A stretch of DNA of 64,000 nucleotides from the NCBI GenBank assembly GCA_964430505.1, contig CAYSGH010000010.1, positions 17,136-81,135 of the forward strand, in the 5' to 3' direction. The stretch comes from UBA6176 sp032119375. GTDB lineage: Bacteria; Verrucomicrobiota; Verrucomicrobiia; Limisphaerales; UBA9464. Of the stretch, positions 34,122 through 43,411 are shown one piece after another; the stretch's first letter is position 1; every line of letters starts with the position of its first letter. A program made the translations under genes and the position numbers. The notes under the pieces are model-generated. The model searched no databases. It was not told the DNA's origin and saw nothing but the letters and a program-made list of their open reading frames with translations.

Positions 34122-37100
34122 ATGAATCCCGAAGTCCGCACACCGTCCGGCATCCGGGACAACCACCAACGTGGGACCGTCGGGAACTTTCTGCGTCATC
34201 ACCTGAGACCGGGAGCCGACCTCGATCTCGTCACCGCCTACTTCACCGTGTACGCCCATGACCGGTTGAAGTCGGAGCTGGCATCCTTGGGACGCGTTCG
34301 TCTCCTCTTTGGGGAGGCCGCCTTCATCCACACGCTCGACCCGGGCAGGAAGGACGGGGCCGCCTACGTGCTCACCGACGATGGCCTTTCGCTTCCTGCG
34401 GGCCTCTCCCAGCGGCACGTCGCCCGCGCCTGCGCCGACTGGATCCGCGAACGGGTGGAGGTTCGGTCGGTCACGCGCACGGGATTCCTCCACGGCAAGA
34501 TGTCCCACGTGCGACGCGGCGAGTTGTCCGCCGCCATTGTGGGCAGCTCCAACTTCACCACGCGCGGCCTCGGGCTCGCCGAGGCCAACAACAACGTGGA
34601 GTTGAACCTCGTGGTGAGCGACGACCGCGACCGCATGGACCTCGCCACGTGGTTCGAGGAGCTTTGGAACGACCCCGCCCGCGTGGAGGACGTGAAGGCC
34701 CGCGTCCTGGAATACCTGTCGCAGGTCTATCGCGACCAACCCCCCGAGTTCATCTACTTCAAGACGCTGTTCCACCTCTTCAAGCCGTTCCTCGAAAGCG
34801 GCACCGACCTCGACGCGGCTCTCCAGCGGACCACGCTGCTGGAGGCGGCGATCTGGAAGGCCCTGTTCTCCTTCCAGAAGGACGGCGCAAAGGCCGCCAT
34901 CAACAAGCTGCGCGAGCACGGCGGATGCATCCTCGCGGACAGCGTCGGACTCGGGAAAACCTTCGAGGCCCTCGCAGTCATCAAGTACTTCGAGCTGAAG
35001 AACGAGCGCGTCCTTGTGCTCTGCCCCAGGAAGCTGGCCGACAACTGGCTCATCTACCGCCAGAACAGCGCCCTCAACCCCTTCGAGAAGGACCGGTTCC
35101 GCTACGACGTCCTGCACCACACCGACCTCTCGCGCGAGTCCGGCCTCTCCAACGGCATCGACCTCGCCTCCCTCAACTGGAGCAACTACGACCTCGTCGT
35201 CATCGACGAGTCCCACAACTTCCGCAACAACACCGTCGGCCCCAAGGGCGACGATGGCCAACCCGTGCGGCGCACGCGTTACGAGCGGCTCATCGAGGAC
35301 ATCATCGGCAAGGGCATTCGCTCCAAGGTCCTGCTCCTCTCCGCCACCCCGGTCAACAACGAGCTCGCCGACCTCCGCAACCAAATCTCCTTCATCGCAG
35401 GTGGCGACGTCGCCCGGGATCCCAGGGTGGACGCCGCCTTCGCAACCACGCTCGGCGTCCGCAGCCTCAAGGCCACCACCCGCGACGCCCAGGTCCGCTT
35501 CACCACGTGGGCCAAGCGCCCCCCGAACGAACGCGACAAGAAGGACCTCATCCATGTTCTGGGCGGAGACTTCCTCAAGCTCCTCGACGCCCTCACCATT
35601 GCCCGGTCCCGCCGCCACATCGCCACCCATTACGAGGCGGAGATGAAGCGGCTGGGCGGCTTTCCTAAGCGCCTTCCGCCCGCGTCCATCCACTCGGAGA
35701 TCGACTCGGCGGGGGCCTTCCCCAGCTACGACGACGTCGCGGCCAAGCTGGACCAGTACAAGCTGTGGCTATTCCGGCCCTCGGAGCACTTGCGCCAGGA
35801 CCTGCCCCGGGACACGCGGGACGCCTACGAGCGGCGCATCGGCGGGTTCACCCAGCAAGGCCGCGAGCGCATCCTGACCGGCATGATGCGCGTCAGCCTC
35901 CTCAAGCGCCTCGAAAGCTCCATCGACTCCTTCCGCATCTCCCTCCGGCGGATGCTGGGGAAGATCGAGCATCTGGAGGCCCGGATGGCGCGCTTCGAGA
36001 AGTTCCAGCAGGAGAACCCCAACCTCGACCACGACACGCTCGGCCCCGAGGAGCTGGATGACCCCGAGCTGGCGGAGGCCCTGGAGGTGGGCCGCCGGAC
36101 CACCTTCAAGATGGCCCACCTCGACCTCGACCTGTGGCGCGTCCACCTGGCAGACGACCGCCTTCAGCTCAGCGCCTTGCTCCTGCTGGCCGAGCCCATC
36201 CATCCCAGCCGCGACGCCAAGCTCGCGGAGTTGAAGGCCCGGATTGCCAGCAAGGCCCGGAACCCCACCCTGGACAAGGACGGCCAGCCCAACCGCAAGG
36301 TCCTCGTCTTCACCGCCTACGCGGACACCGCCCGCTACCTGTACGACCAGTTGCACCCATGGGCCCGGCAGGAGCTGGGCCTCCATGCCTCATTGGTGGT
36401 GGGCAGTGGCGAGAACGCATCCACTTACACCGCCTCCACCAGCTTCACCGACGTGCTCCTCGACTTTTCACCCCGCTCCAAGCGGCGTGCCGAGCTTCGC
36501 GCAAAGCCCGATTCCGCAGAGGTGGACCTTCTCGTCGCCTCCGACTGCATCTCCGAGGGCCAAAACCTCCAGGACTGCGACACGGTCATCAATTACGACA
36601 TCCACTGGAACCCCGTCCGCATCGTCCAGCGCTTTGGCCGCATCGACCGCATCGGATCCAAGGCCGTCTCCGTTCACCTCGTCAACTTCTGGCCCACCGC
36701 GCACCTCGACCGCTACATCAACCTCAAGCTGCGCGTGGAGGCACGCATGGCGCTGGTGGACCTCGCCGCCACCCAGACCGACAACCCCCTCGACGAGCAG
36801 CAGATCGAGGACCTCGTCACCGCCGACCTGCGCCTCCGAGACCGCCAGCTTGTCCGCCTCAAGGACGAGGTGCTCGACCTCGAAGACCTCGACGACGCCG
36901 TCACCCTGGCAGACTTCTCCCTCGACGACTTCCGCCTCGACCTCCTGCGGTACCTGGAGGCCAACCGTGCGCGGCTCGAACAGGCTCCTTCGGGGCTTTA
37001 CGCCGTGGTGCCCTCGGTGGCCTCCATTCCCATCGCCCAACCCGGGGCCATCTTCTGCCTGCGCCACAAAGGCGGCGAGTCCGCCGCCAAGAACGACAAG

Positions 37101-37472
37101 GTCAACCCGCTCAATCCGCACTACCTGGTGTATGTCCATGCCGACGGCCAGGTGCGGATGACGTTCACGCAGTCCAAGTCCGTCCTGAACCTGTGTCGCG
37201 AGCTGGCGCTCGGGAAGACGGAACCCTACGCGGAATTCTGCCGCCTGTTTGACCGTCAGACCGAGCAGGGGAGCAACCTGTGCGCCTACGATGACATGCT
37301 GCGCAGCGCCGTGACGTCGATCACCGCGACGTTCCAACAGAAGCTCGCCGCCGGTTTGCAGAGTGGACGCCAGTTCATCCTGCCCACGCTGGAAGAACAG
37401 GTGGCCGCCGATTCAGAGTTCGAGCTGCTCACTTGGCTCGTGATCCTGTCACCGGCGTCGCCCGGCACCTGA
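34122..37472 (+). CDS. PLD-domain SNF2-family helicase (Hma-like defence helicase)
   Basis: A 1116-residue protein. The N-terminal phospholipase-D-like domain (about 1-200) carries one HKD half-motif, FLHGKMSHV (His about 124) with GSSNFTTRG near 140. The SNF2 ATPase follows: Walker A ADSVGLGKTFEA (about 271-282), DEAH-type box VVIDESHNF (about 358), motif III LLLSATPVNN (about 404), and in the second RecA lobe VFTAYADTARYLY, VASDCISEGQNLQ and motif VI QRFGRIDRIGS (about 836-846). A coiled segment (about 600-660) separates the lobes. The ATG at 34122 is preferred to a TTG at 34107. It heads the island and lies 11 bases before the DUF4062 gene. Its last ~50 codons are duplicated at 39066-39227. 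Confidence 0.9.
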   Translation: MNPEVRTPSGIRDNHQRGTVGNFLRHHLRPGADLDLVTAYFTVYAHDRLKSELASLGRVRLLFGEAAFIHTLDPGRKDGAAYVLTDDGLSLPAGLSQRHVARACADWIRERVEVRSVTRTGFLHGKMSHVRRGELSAAIVGSSNFTTRGLGLAEANNNVELNLVVSDDRDRMDLATWFEELWNDPARVEDVKARVLEYLSQVYRDQPPEFIYFKTLFHLFKPFLESGTDLDAALQRTTLLEAAIWKALFSFQKDGAKAAINKLREHGGCILADSVGLGKTFEALAVIKYFELKNERVLVLCPRKLADNWLIYRQNSALNPFEKDRFRYDVLHHTDLSRESGLSNGIDLASLNWSNYDLVVIDESHNFRNNTVGPKGDDGQPVRRTRYERLIEDIIGKGIRSKVLLLSATPVNNELADLRNQISFIAGGDVARDPRVDAAFATTLGVRSLKATTRDAQVRFTTWAKRPPNERDKKDLIHVLGGDFLKLLDALTIARSRRHIATHYEAEMKRLGGFPKRLPPASIHSEIDSAGAFPSYDDVAAKLDQYKLWLFRPSEHLRQDLPRDTRDAYERRIGGFTQQGRERILTGMMRVSLLKRLESSIDSFRISLRRMLGKIEHLEARMARFEKFQQENPNLDHDTLGPEELDDPELAEALEVGRRTTFKMAHLDLDLWRVHLADDRLQLSALLLLAEPIHPSRDAKLAELKARIASKARNPTLDKDGQPNRKVLVFTAYADTARYLYDQLHPWARQELGLHASLVVGSGENASTYTASTSFTDVLLDFSPRSKRRAELRAKPDSAEVDLLVASDCISEGQNLQDCDTVINYDIHWNPVRIVQRFGRIDRIGSKAVSVHLVNFWPTAHLDRYINLKLRVEARMALVDLAATQTDNPLDEQQIEDLVTADLRLRDRQLVRLKDEVLDLEDLDDAVTLADFSLDDFRLDLLRYLEANRARLEQAPSGLYAVVPSVASIPIAQPGAIFCLRHKGGESAAKNDKVNPLNPHYLVYVHADGQVRMTFTQSKSVLNLCRELALGKTEPYAEFCRLFDRQTEQGSNLCAYDDMLRSAVTSITATFQQKLAAGLQSGRQFILPTLEEQVAADSEFELLTWLVILSPASPGT

Positions 37473-37483
37473 TCGCCGCGCCC

Positions 37484-39004
37484 ATGGTCGCCAAGCAGTC
37501 CATCTTCATCAGCTCCGTCCAGAAGGACCTGGCCGCCGAGCGCCGGGCCCTGAAGGACTTCGTGCAGGGCGATCCCTTGCTCCGCCAATTCTTCGAGGTG
37601 TTCCTGTTCGAGGACTTGCCGGCCTCGGACCGCCGCGCCGACGAGGTCTATCTGGCCGAGGTGGACCGCTGCGCCCTCTACGTCGGCCTGTTGGGCAACG
37701 AATACGGCCGTGAGGACGCGGCCGGGATTTCGCCCACCGAACACGAGTTCAACCGGGCGACCGCCGCGGGCAAGCCCCGCTTCATCTACGTCCGGGGCAC
37801 GGATGACTCCGCCCGCCATCCCAAGATGCGGGCGCTCGTGCGCCGGGCCGGGGACCAGCTCATCCGACGGCGTTTCAGCGGCATCGCTGAACTCAATGCT
37901 GCCGTTTACTCCAGCCTGGTGGAGCTGCTCGGCCACCGGGGAATGCTCCGCACGGTGCCGTTTGATGCAGCAGCCTGCCCCGGGGCCACGCTGGCCGACA
38001 TGGTGCCTGACAAGGTTGGGGCGTTTCTGGCCCGGGCCGGCCACACGCGCGGCTACGCGCTGGCGCCCGGCACCCCCATGTCCGACGCCCTGACGCACCT
38101 GAACCTGCTCGACGGGGAGACGCCCAATCACGCCGCCCTGTTGCTGTTTGGCCGGGACCCGCAGCGCTGGCTCATTTCCTCGGCCGTGAAGTGCCTGCAT
38201 TTTCACGGCGCCGAAGTGCGCAAGCCGATCCCCTCCCACCAGGTGTATCGCGGCACCGTGTTCGATCTCGTGGACCAGGCGGTGGACTTCGTGATGTCCA
38301 AGGTCGCCCGTTCGGTCGGCACCCGGGCCGCCTCCAATGCCGTCCCGGTCGCCTACGAACTGCCCCGCGAGGCGGTGGCCGAAGCCATCGTCAACGCCGT
38401 GGCCCACCGCGACTACGCCTCCAACGCCTCCGTGCAGGTCATGCTGTTCGCCAACCGCCTGGAAGTGTGGAATCCCGGCGAACTGCCCGCCTCGCTGACC
38501 CCCGAGCGACTCACCCGTCCCCATGCGTCCATTCCGCGGAATCCGCTGCTGGCCGGACCGCTGTTCCTCGCGGGCTACATCGAGCAGGCCGGCACCGGCA
38601 CGCTCGACATGATTGCCCGCTGCCGCGACGCGGGACTACGGGCGCCGGAATTCCACCAGGATGGCGCCAGCTTCATCCAGACTCTCTGGAGACCGGCACC
38701 GGAAGTCAGCCCACAGGATACAGGGCAAGTCACGGGGCAAGTCACGGGGCAAGTCACGGGGCAAGTCAGCCGGGAAGTGGAGCGCCTGCTCCGCGTGTTG
38801 GACGGCGAGATGACGCGGTTGGAAATCCAGGAACGCCTCGACCTCAAAGGCCGGGCCAACTTCGAGGAACGCTATCTCCAGCCAGCGCTTCAGGGAGGCC
38901 ACGTTGAACGCACCATTGCCGACAAGCCCCAAAGCCGCCTCCAAAGATACCGCCTCACCGCCCAGGGCCGCGCCTGGCGGGTGAGCCAATCCAAGAGCAC
39001 CTGA
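37484..39004 (+). CDS. DUF4062 plus GHKL-type ATP-binding protein (island cargo gene)
   Basis: A 506-residue protein. Residues 1-110 are DUF4062 (KQSIFISSVQKDLAAERRAL, then FFEVFLFEDLPAS), a domain found at the N terminus of predicted stress or defence ATPases. The middle (about 150-400) is the COG2865-type region with a GHKL N-box, EAIVNAVAHRDYAS (about 297-310), followed by ANRLEVWNPGELP and EQAGTGTLDMI. A (TGQV)4 linker leads to a C-terminal winged helix (RLEIQERLDLKGRANFEE). The usual AlbA domain seems replaced by DUF4062. It sits between helicase and methylase genes that are normally adjacent, and is flanked by two copies of the helicase 3' end, suggesting it came in as interchangeable cargo. 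Function unknown. Confidence 0.82.
   Translation: MVAKQSIFISSVQKDLAAERRALKDFVQGDPLLRQFFEVFLFEDLPASDRRADEVYLAEVDRCALYVGLLGNEYGREDAAGISPTEHEFNRATAAGKPRFIYVRGTDDSARHPKMRALVRRAGDQLIRRRFSGIAELNAAVYSSLVELLGHRGMLRTVPFDAAACPGATLADMVPDKVGAFLARAGHTRGYALAPGTPMSDALTHLNLLDGETPNHAALLLFGRDPQRWLISSAVKCLHFHGAEVRKPIPSHQVYRGTVFDLVDQAVDFVMSKVARSVGTRAASNAVPVAYELPREAVAEAIVNAVAHRDYASNASVQVMLFANRLEVWNPGELPASLTPERLTRPHASIPRNPLLAGPLFLAGYIEQAGTGTLDMIARCRDAGLRAPEFHQDGASFIQTLWRPAPEVSPQDTGQVTGQVTGQVTGQVSREVERLLRVLDGEMTRLEIQERLDLKGRANFEERYLQPALQGGHVERTIADKPQSRLQRYRLTAQGRAWRVSQSKST
38723..38770 (+). repeat. 12-nt tandem repeat encoding (TGQV)4
   Basis: Four copies of GGGCAAGTCACG, three identical and the last ending GC, encode Thr-Gly-Gln-Val repeats in the linker between the ATP-binding core and the winged helix. 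Such repeats are a known habit of this protein family and can vary in number without a frame change. Confidence 0.85.
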
Positions 39005-39065
39005 TTTCCTCATGCCTTCCCATCCCGAGCTTCTGCCGCGGACCAAGTCCGCCCTTGGCGCTGGC

Positions 39066-39227
39066 GACCGCCGGCTTCGGTGTGCCGTGACCTCAAGCAT
39101 CGCGACGTCCCCGCAGAAGCTCGCCGCAGGGTTGCCGAGCCGCCGCCCGTTCCTCCTGCCCACACGGGACAAAAAGGTGGCAGCCGATTCCGAGTTTGAG
39201 CTGCTGACCTGGTTCCTCATTCTCTAG
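39066..39227 (+). pseudogene. Remnant: second copy of the helicase gene 3' end
   Basis: This stretch translates to a tail matching the last part of the helicase at 34122-37472. By hand alignment about 35 of 50 residues are identical, from LR-x-AVTS through QKLAAGL to VAADSEFELLTW and a final Ile-Leu. Nucleotides match too (37308 onward against 39084 onward). It ends in its own TAG after FLIL, whereas the complete helicase gene reads on 7 residues past the same point. No start or upstream helicase domain is present, so it is a leftover. It lies just downstream of the DUF4062 gene and 71 bases before the methylase. Confidence 0.82.
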
Positions 39228-39298
39228 CCATGAGACCCGCCGACATGAGCATGGGCTCCCAAGTCACTCACATCCCTACACACAAGCAGTAAGGTCTC

Positions 39299-42200
39299 AT
39301 GCCCGACCCAAACTTCCGACAACAGCTTGCGGATGCTCTTTCCGACTTTGCCCGCGCGCCCTTGGCCGAGGCTTCGACCACGTTCTTCGGCAAGCTCGGC
39401 TACGGCAGCAAGCGGCGTCTCCAGTTTCCTTCGCTGACGGGGCTGCTCGCACAGTTCGACACGTCTGGCAGCGTGGCGGAAAAGCTGCCCAAGACTGGCT
39501 CCAAGAGCCCGGTCACCGTGGTGCAACTTACCAGTGAAGAAATCGCCGCAAACTCCGGTGGACAGTTGGCTTCGCTTGCCGGCAGCGGAGCCGACCTTCG
39601 CCAGATCGAGTCTTACCTCTTCCTCACGATTGCCCTGCCGGAATCGGACTACACCCGCACTCAACTGGCGGACTACGCCCGCGCCATTAATTCGCTGTTT
39701 CCCCAGCCGGTTCTCGTCCTGTTCCAGCACGGCGGGACAATCTCGTTGGCGATCACCTACCGGCGCACCAACAAGCGCGATGCTTCTCGGGATGTTATCG
39801 CCCGGAAGGTCACGCTCATCCGCGATATTGCCTGCGCTCAACCGCACTCCGGCCACCTTGCGATTCTCGAAGACTTCTCGCTTCCTGCACTATCCCGTGC
39901 CCGCCAACGCGACATCCGTAGTTTCGCCGACCTCGACGACGCCTGGCGCGAATCGCTTTCCACGCAGCTTCTCAATCGGGAGTTCTACCGCGAAATCGCC
40001 AACTGGTATTTCTGGGCGCGCGAACACGCGATCTTTCCGAAGGACGCTCCGCTCGACGCCGACGGCAAGCCTTCGCTTCCGCTAATTCGACTGCTGACCC
40101 GCCTGATCTTCTGCTGGTTTCTGCGCGAGAAGTCGCTCCCCGGACTCGGCACGCTTATCCCGGCGGACTTGTTCGATTCGGCCTGCATCCGCCGTTTCCT
40201 GCGCGATTCCTCGCCGGAGGCCACCACCTATTACACCGGCATCCTCCAGAATTTGTTTTTTGCGACTCTCAACGCCGAGATGGACGAGCCGGGCCGGCCG
40301 CAGAAGCGCCACTTTATCGGCGAAGGGGAGGAGGACGAGGCGGATGAGCACTTCAACGCCGCCGTCTGGCGCAACAAAAGGCTGCTGGCCAAGGATGCCG
40401 AAACGGAGGTTGAAACGCTCTTCCGACGCATTCCCTTCCTCAACGGCGGTCTCTTTGAATGCCTCGACGAACCCGTCTTCGACCAGAAGGGCAAGAAGAC
40501 CGGCGAAAAACGCGTGGACGGTTTCTCAACCAAACCTTCCAAGCAGGCGAGGGTTCCCAATTTCCTCTTCTTTGGTCCCGACCAAACCGTGGACCTGTCC
40601 GGCACCTACGGCGACAGCTCGCGGCGGCAGGAAACCGTCAGGCCATTGCTGGAGATCTTTCGCGGCTACAAATTCACCCTCACCGAAAACACGCCCATCG
40701 AGGAAGAAGTCGCGCTGGACCCTGAGTTGCTTGGCCACGTTTTCGAGAACCTCCTCGCCGCCTTCAATCCCGAGACCGGAACCATCGCCCGAAAGGCCAC
40801 CGGTTCCTTCTACACGCCGCGAGTCGTGGTGGACTGGATGGTGGACGAAGCCCTTGTCGCCTACCTCACCGGGCGCGTTCCCGCTGCGACCGAAGCGCAA
40901 GTTCGCGACCTGCTTTCATGGGAACGCGACACGCATGAGATCCCTCCCGAGACCGTTTCTTCCCTGGTTGACGCAGTGGACTCGCTCAAGTCGCTCGACC
41001 CCGCGTGTGGTTCGGGTGCTTTCCCAATGGGACTGCTGCAAAAGCTGGTTCACCTCCTCCGCAAGCTTGACCCCAACAACAAACAATGGCGTGCGCGGCA
41101 ACAGGCTGCGGTCGAGGCGATGGATAGTTCCACCGCGAGGGAGGTGGCGTTCGCCGCCTTGGAAAAGGCGTTCGCCCACGACGAGGACGACTATGGTCGC
41201 AAGCTCTACCTCATCGAGAACTGCCTCTACGGCGTGGACATCCAACCCATCGCCGTCCAGATAGCGAAGCTGCGGTTCTTCATCGCCCTCGTTGTCGAGC
41301 AAACCATCGCGCCTGACCGGTTCAACTACGGCATCCTTCCGCTGCCCAACCTCGAAACGAAGATTGTCGCAGCCAACACACTCCTGGGGCTGCGGCGCGG
41401 CCAGCTCATGCTGGGATCGAATGAAGTCCGCTCCCTTGAGGGACAGCTTCAACGTGTGCGCCATGACTACTTCACCGCACGTCGCTACACGGACAAGAAG
41501 GCGCTGCGAACGCGTGATCGTGAACTCTGCCGCAAATTGGCCACGGCGCTGGCCAGCAGCGGCGAATGCTCGCCTGCCGACGCACAGCGCCTGGCCGACT
41601 GGAATCCCTATGACACCAACCGCGAGGCTCCGTTCTTCGACCCGGGCTGGATGTTCGGCCTTGCGGTCGGCCGACAGCGCCCCAGCGCGGCGACACTGCG
41701 CGGCAACCTGGCCGCCATCGTCAACCGGACGGCGGGGCAGATGGAGTTGGGCGCTGCGCCTCCGCCCGATCCGGGCTTCGACATCATCCTGGGCAACCCG
41801 CCTTATGTCCGTCAGGAGGAGCTGAAAAACGTGAGCGTAACAGACAGCGCTGGCCGCCCGCGCCCGCTCAAGGAGGTGCTCAAGGAGCAATACGAATGCT
41901 TCACCGGCACCGCCGACCTCTACGTCTATTTCATCGAGCGCTCCCTCCAGCTCCTCCGCATCGGCGGCGTCCTCAGCTTCATCACCAGCAACAAGTACTT
42001 CCGCGCCGCCTATGGCGAACGCCTTCGCGCCTACCTCCTCTACGCAACCCGCCCGCGCGTGCTCCTCGATTTCGGCGACGCCCCGCTCTTCACCGCCATC
42101 GCCTATCCCTGCATCCTCGTGGTGCAAAAGACCCGCGCCTTGGAAAAGGGCGGGCTGCCTCCAACGGATAAATTCCAAAACGAGACGACCTTCCGCCAGC

Positions 42201-43411
42201 TCATCTCAGACGAGGCGGCGGCCTCGAAGATCCGAGTCTTCCCGTGGACGCCAGGCCCGCCACTCCGCGACTTCCCGGCGATCTTTGAAGAGAAAAGTTT
42301 CAATCTCGAACAACGCGAGCTGAAACCCGGTGGGTGGAAGTTCCAATCGGATGCAAACCGAAGTGTTCGGCGACGAATGGAGCAGGGATCGAACCCCCTC
42401 GGCAAATTTACGGGCGATTTAGTGATTAATGGGGTTAAGTCAGGCGGCAAAGACGCATTCGTGCTTTCTACTAAGGAACGGGATGCCCTGCTAAAGCTTG
42501 AGCCGCAGGCCGGGCGCATCGTCCGTCGCCTGCTCAAGGGCAGAGACATTAAGCGATGGTGCGTAACTGAGGAAGATCGGTGGCTAATTTACATGCCTTG
42601 GCATTTTCCATTGAACGATGACGCGACAATTACCCGCGCCAGCAAGAAGGCAGAAGATGAGTTCAAAGCAAAGTATCCGGCGACCTATGCTCATCTTGCG
42701 CAGTTCAAGGATATGTTGTCGGCGCGAGACCAAGCGGAGACTGGAATTCGCTATGAGTGGTATTGCTTAGCCCGACCGCGGCCGGAAGCTGAGCCGTTCT
42801 TCTCAAAGCCTAAAATTGCTTTCCCAGATATCGCTGCTGCGCCGTGCTTCGCTTGGGATGAGGGTGACCACGCTATTGAAAACACTGCATATTTGATCCC
42901 AGGCAATAAGTGGATTCTTGGCGTGCTGAACTCGCCGGCAGTATTTTGGTATTGCCTTCAAATCAGCAACACAATTCGTGGCGGCTACGTTCGCTTCATT
43001 CGCCAGTATGTGGAACAAATTCCCATTCCAACAGCAAGCGCCGAGGAACAACAGTGGTGCGAGCGATTGGCGGAAGCGTTGATTTTCCTGCACCGCCCGG
43101 AAGTGGCCGCTGGGGCGGGGGCCGCGCCGGTGAGCCTGATGGCCGCGTGGTTCGAGCAGTGGCTGAACGGGCTGGTCTATGAGCTTTTCTTCCGCGCGGA
43201 GCTCCACGCTCGCCACCTCCGCCTCTTCGAGGAAACCGCCAAACCCACCAGCGCCCCGCCCGCCCTTGCCCCGCTACGCGACGACCCCGCGAAGCTCGCC
43301 GCTCTCCAAGCCTGCTTCGAGCGGACCTACGACGTCAACCACCCCCTCCGGGCCATGCTCTTCTCCCTCCGCTCCCTCGAACCCATCCGCATCATCGAAG
43401 GCGAGGCATGA
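39299..43411 (+). CDS. Eco57I-type (type IIG-like) DNA adenine methylase of the island
   Basis: A 1370-residue N6-adenine DNA methyltransferase. The SAM-binding motif I is DPACGSGAF (about 567-575) and the catalytic motif IV is NPPY (about 833-836); an ATGSFYTPRVVVDWMVDE helix precedes motif I. The N-terminal 500 residues are helical and lack a clear PD-ExK nuclease motif, so cleavage cannot be assumed. The C-terminal part (about 990-1260) is the target-recognition region and ends with a TaqI-like VRFIRQYVEQIPIP segment. The recognition part is markedly AT-richer than the rest (28 of 60 G+C at 42541-42600). Its stop overlaps the ATPase start (ATGA). Confidence 0.92.
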   Translation: MPDPNFRQQLADALSDFARAPLAEASTTFFGKLGYGSKRRLQFPSLTGLLAQFDTSGSVAEKLPKTGSKSPVTVVQLTSEEIAANSGGQLASLAGSGADLRQIESYLFLTIALPESDYTRTQLADYARAINSLFPQPVLVLFQHGGTISLAITYRRTNKRDASRDVIARKVTLIRDIACAQPHSGHLAILEDFSLPALSRARQRDIRSFADLDDAWRESLSTQLLNREFYREIANWYFWAREHAIFPKDAPLDADGKPSLPLIRLLTRLIFCWFLREKSLPGLGTLIPADLFDSACIRRFLRDSSPEATTYYTGILQNLFFATLNAEMDEPGRPQKRHFIGEGEEDEADEHFNAAVWRNKRLLAKDAETEVETLFRRIPFLNGGLFECLDEPVFDQKGKKTGEKRVDGFSTKPSKQARVPNFLFFGPDQTVDLSGTYGDSSRRQETVRPLLEIFRGYKFTLTENTPIEEEVALDPELLGHVFENLLAAFNPETGTIARKATGSFYTPRVVVDWMVDEALVAYLTGRVPAATEAQVRDLLSWERDTHEIPPETVSSLVDAVDSLKSLDPACGSGAFPMGLLQKLVHLLRKLDPNNKQWRARQQAAVEAMDSSTAREVAFAALEKAFAHDEDDYGRKLYLIENCLYGVDIQPIAVQIAKLRFFIALVVEQTIAPDRFNYGILPLPNLETKIVAANTLLGLRRGQLMLGSNEVRSLEGQLQRVRHDYFTARRYTDKKALRTRDRELCRKLATALASSGECSPADAQRLADWNPYDTNREAPFFDPGWMFGLAVGRQRPSAATLRGNLAAIVNRTAGQMELGAAPPPDPGFDIILGNPPYVRQEELKNVSVTDSAGRPRPLKEVLKEQYECFTGTADLYVYFIERSLQLLRIGGVLSFITSNKYFRAAYGERLRAYLLYATRPRVLLDFGDAPLFTAIAYPCILVVQKTRALEKGGLPPTDKFQNETTFRQLISDEAAASKIRVFPWTPGPPLRDFPAIFEEKSFNLEQRELKPGGWKFQSDANRSVRRRMEQGSNPLGKFTGDLVINGVKSGGKDAFVLSTKERDALLKLEPQAGRIVRRLLKGRDIKRWCVTEEDRWLIYMPWHFPLNDDATITRASKKAEDEFKAKYPATYAHLAQFKDMLSARDQAETGIRYEWYCLARPRPEAEPFFSKPKIAFPDIAAAPCFAWDEGDHAIENTAYLIPGNKWILGVLNSPAVFWYCLQISNTIRGGYVRFIRQYVEQIPIPTASAEEQQWCERLAEALIFLHRPEVAAGAGAAPVSLMAAWFEQWLNGLVYELFFRAELHARHLRLFEETAKPTSAPPALAPLRDDPAKLAALQACFERTYDVNHPLRAMLFSLRSLEPIRIIEGEA

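Noticed and set aside
30923..34162. A 1079-codon minus-strand frame opposite topB
   Set aside because: Leu/Glu/Gly/Arg-rich shadow with no motifs, while topB on the other strand has every active-site motif.
38723..38770. Tandem repeat considered as a CRISPR array
   Set aside because: Units are 12 nt, directly adjacent without spacers, in frame and inside a gene. The 9-nt tracts at 7531 and 23670 fail for the same reasons.
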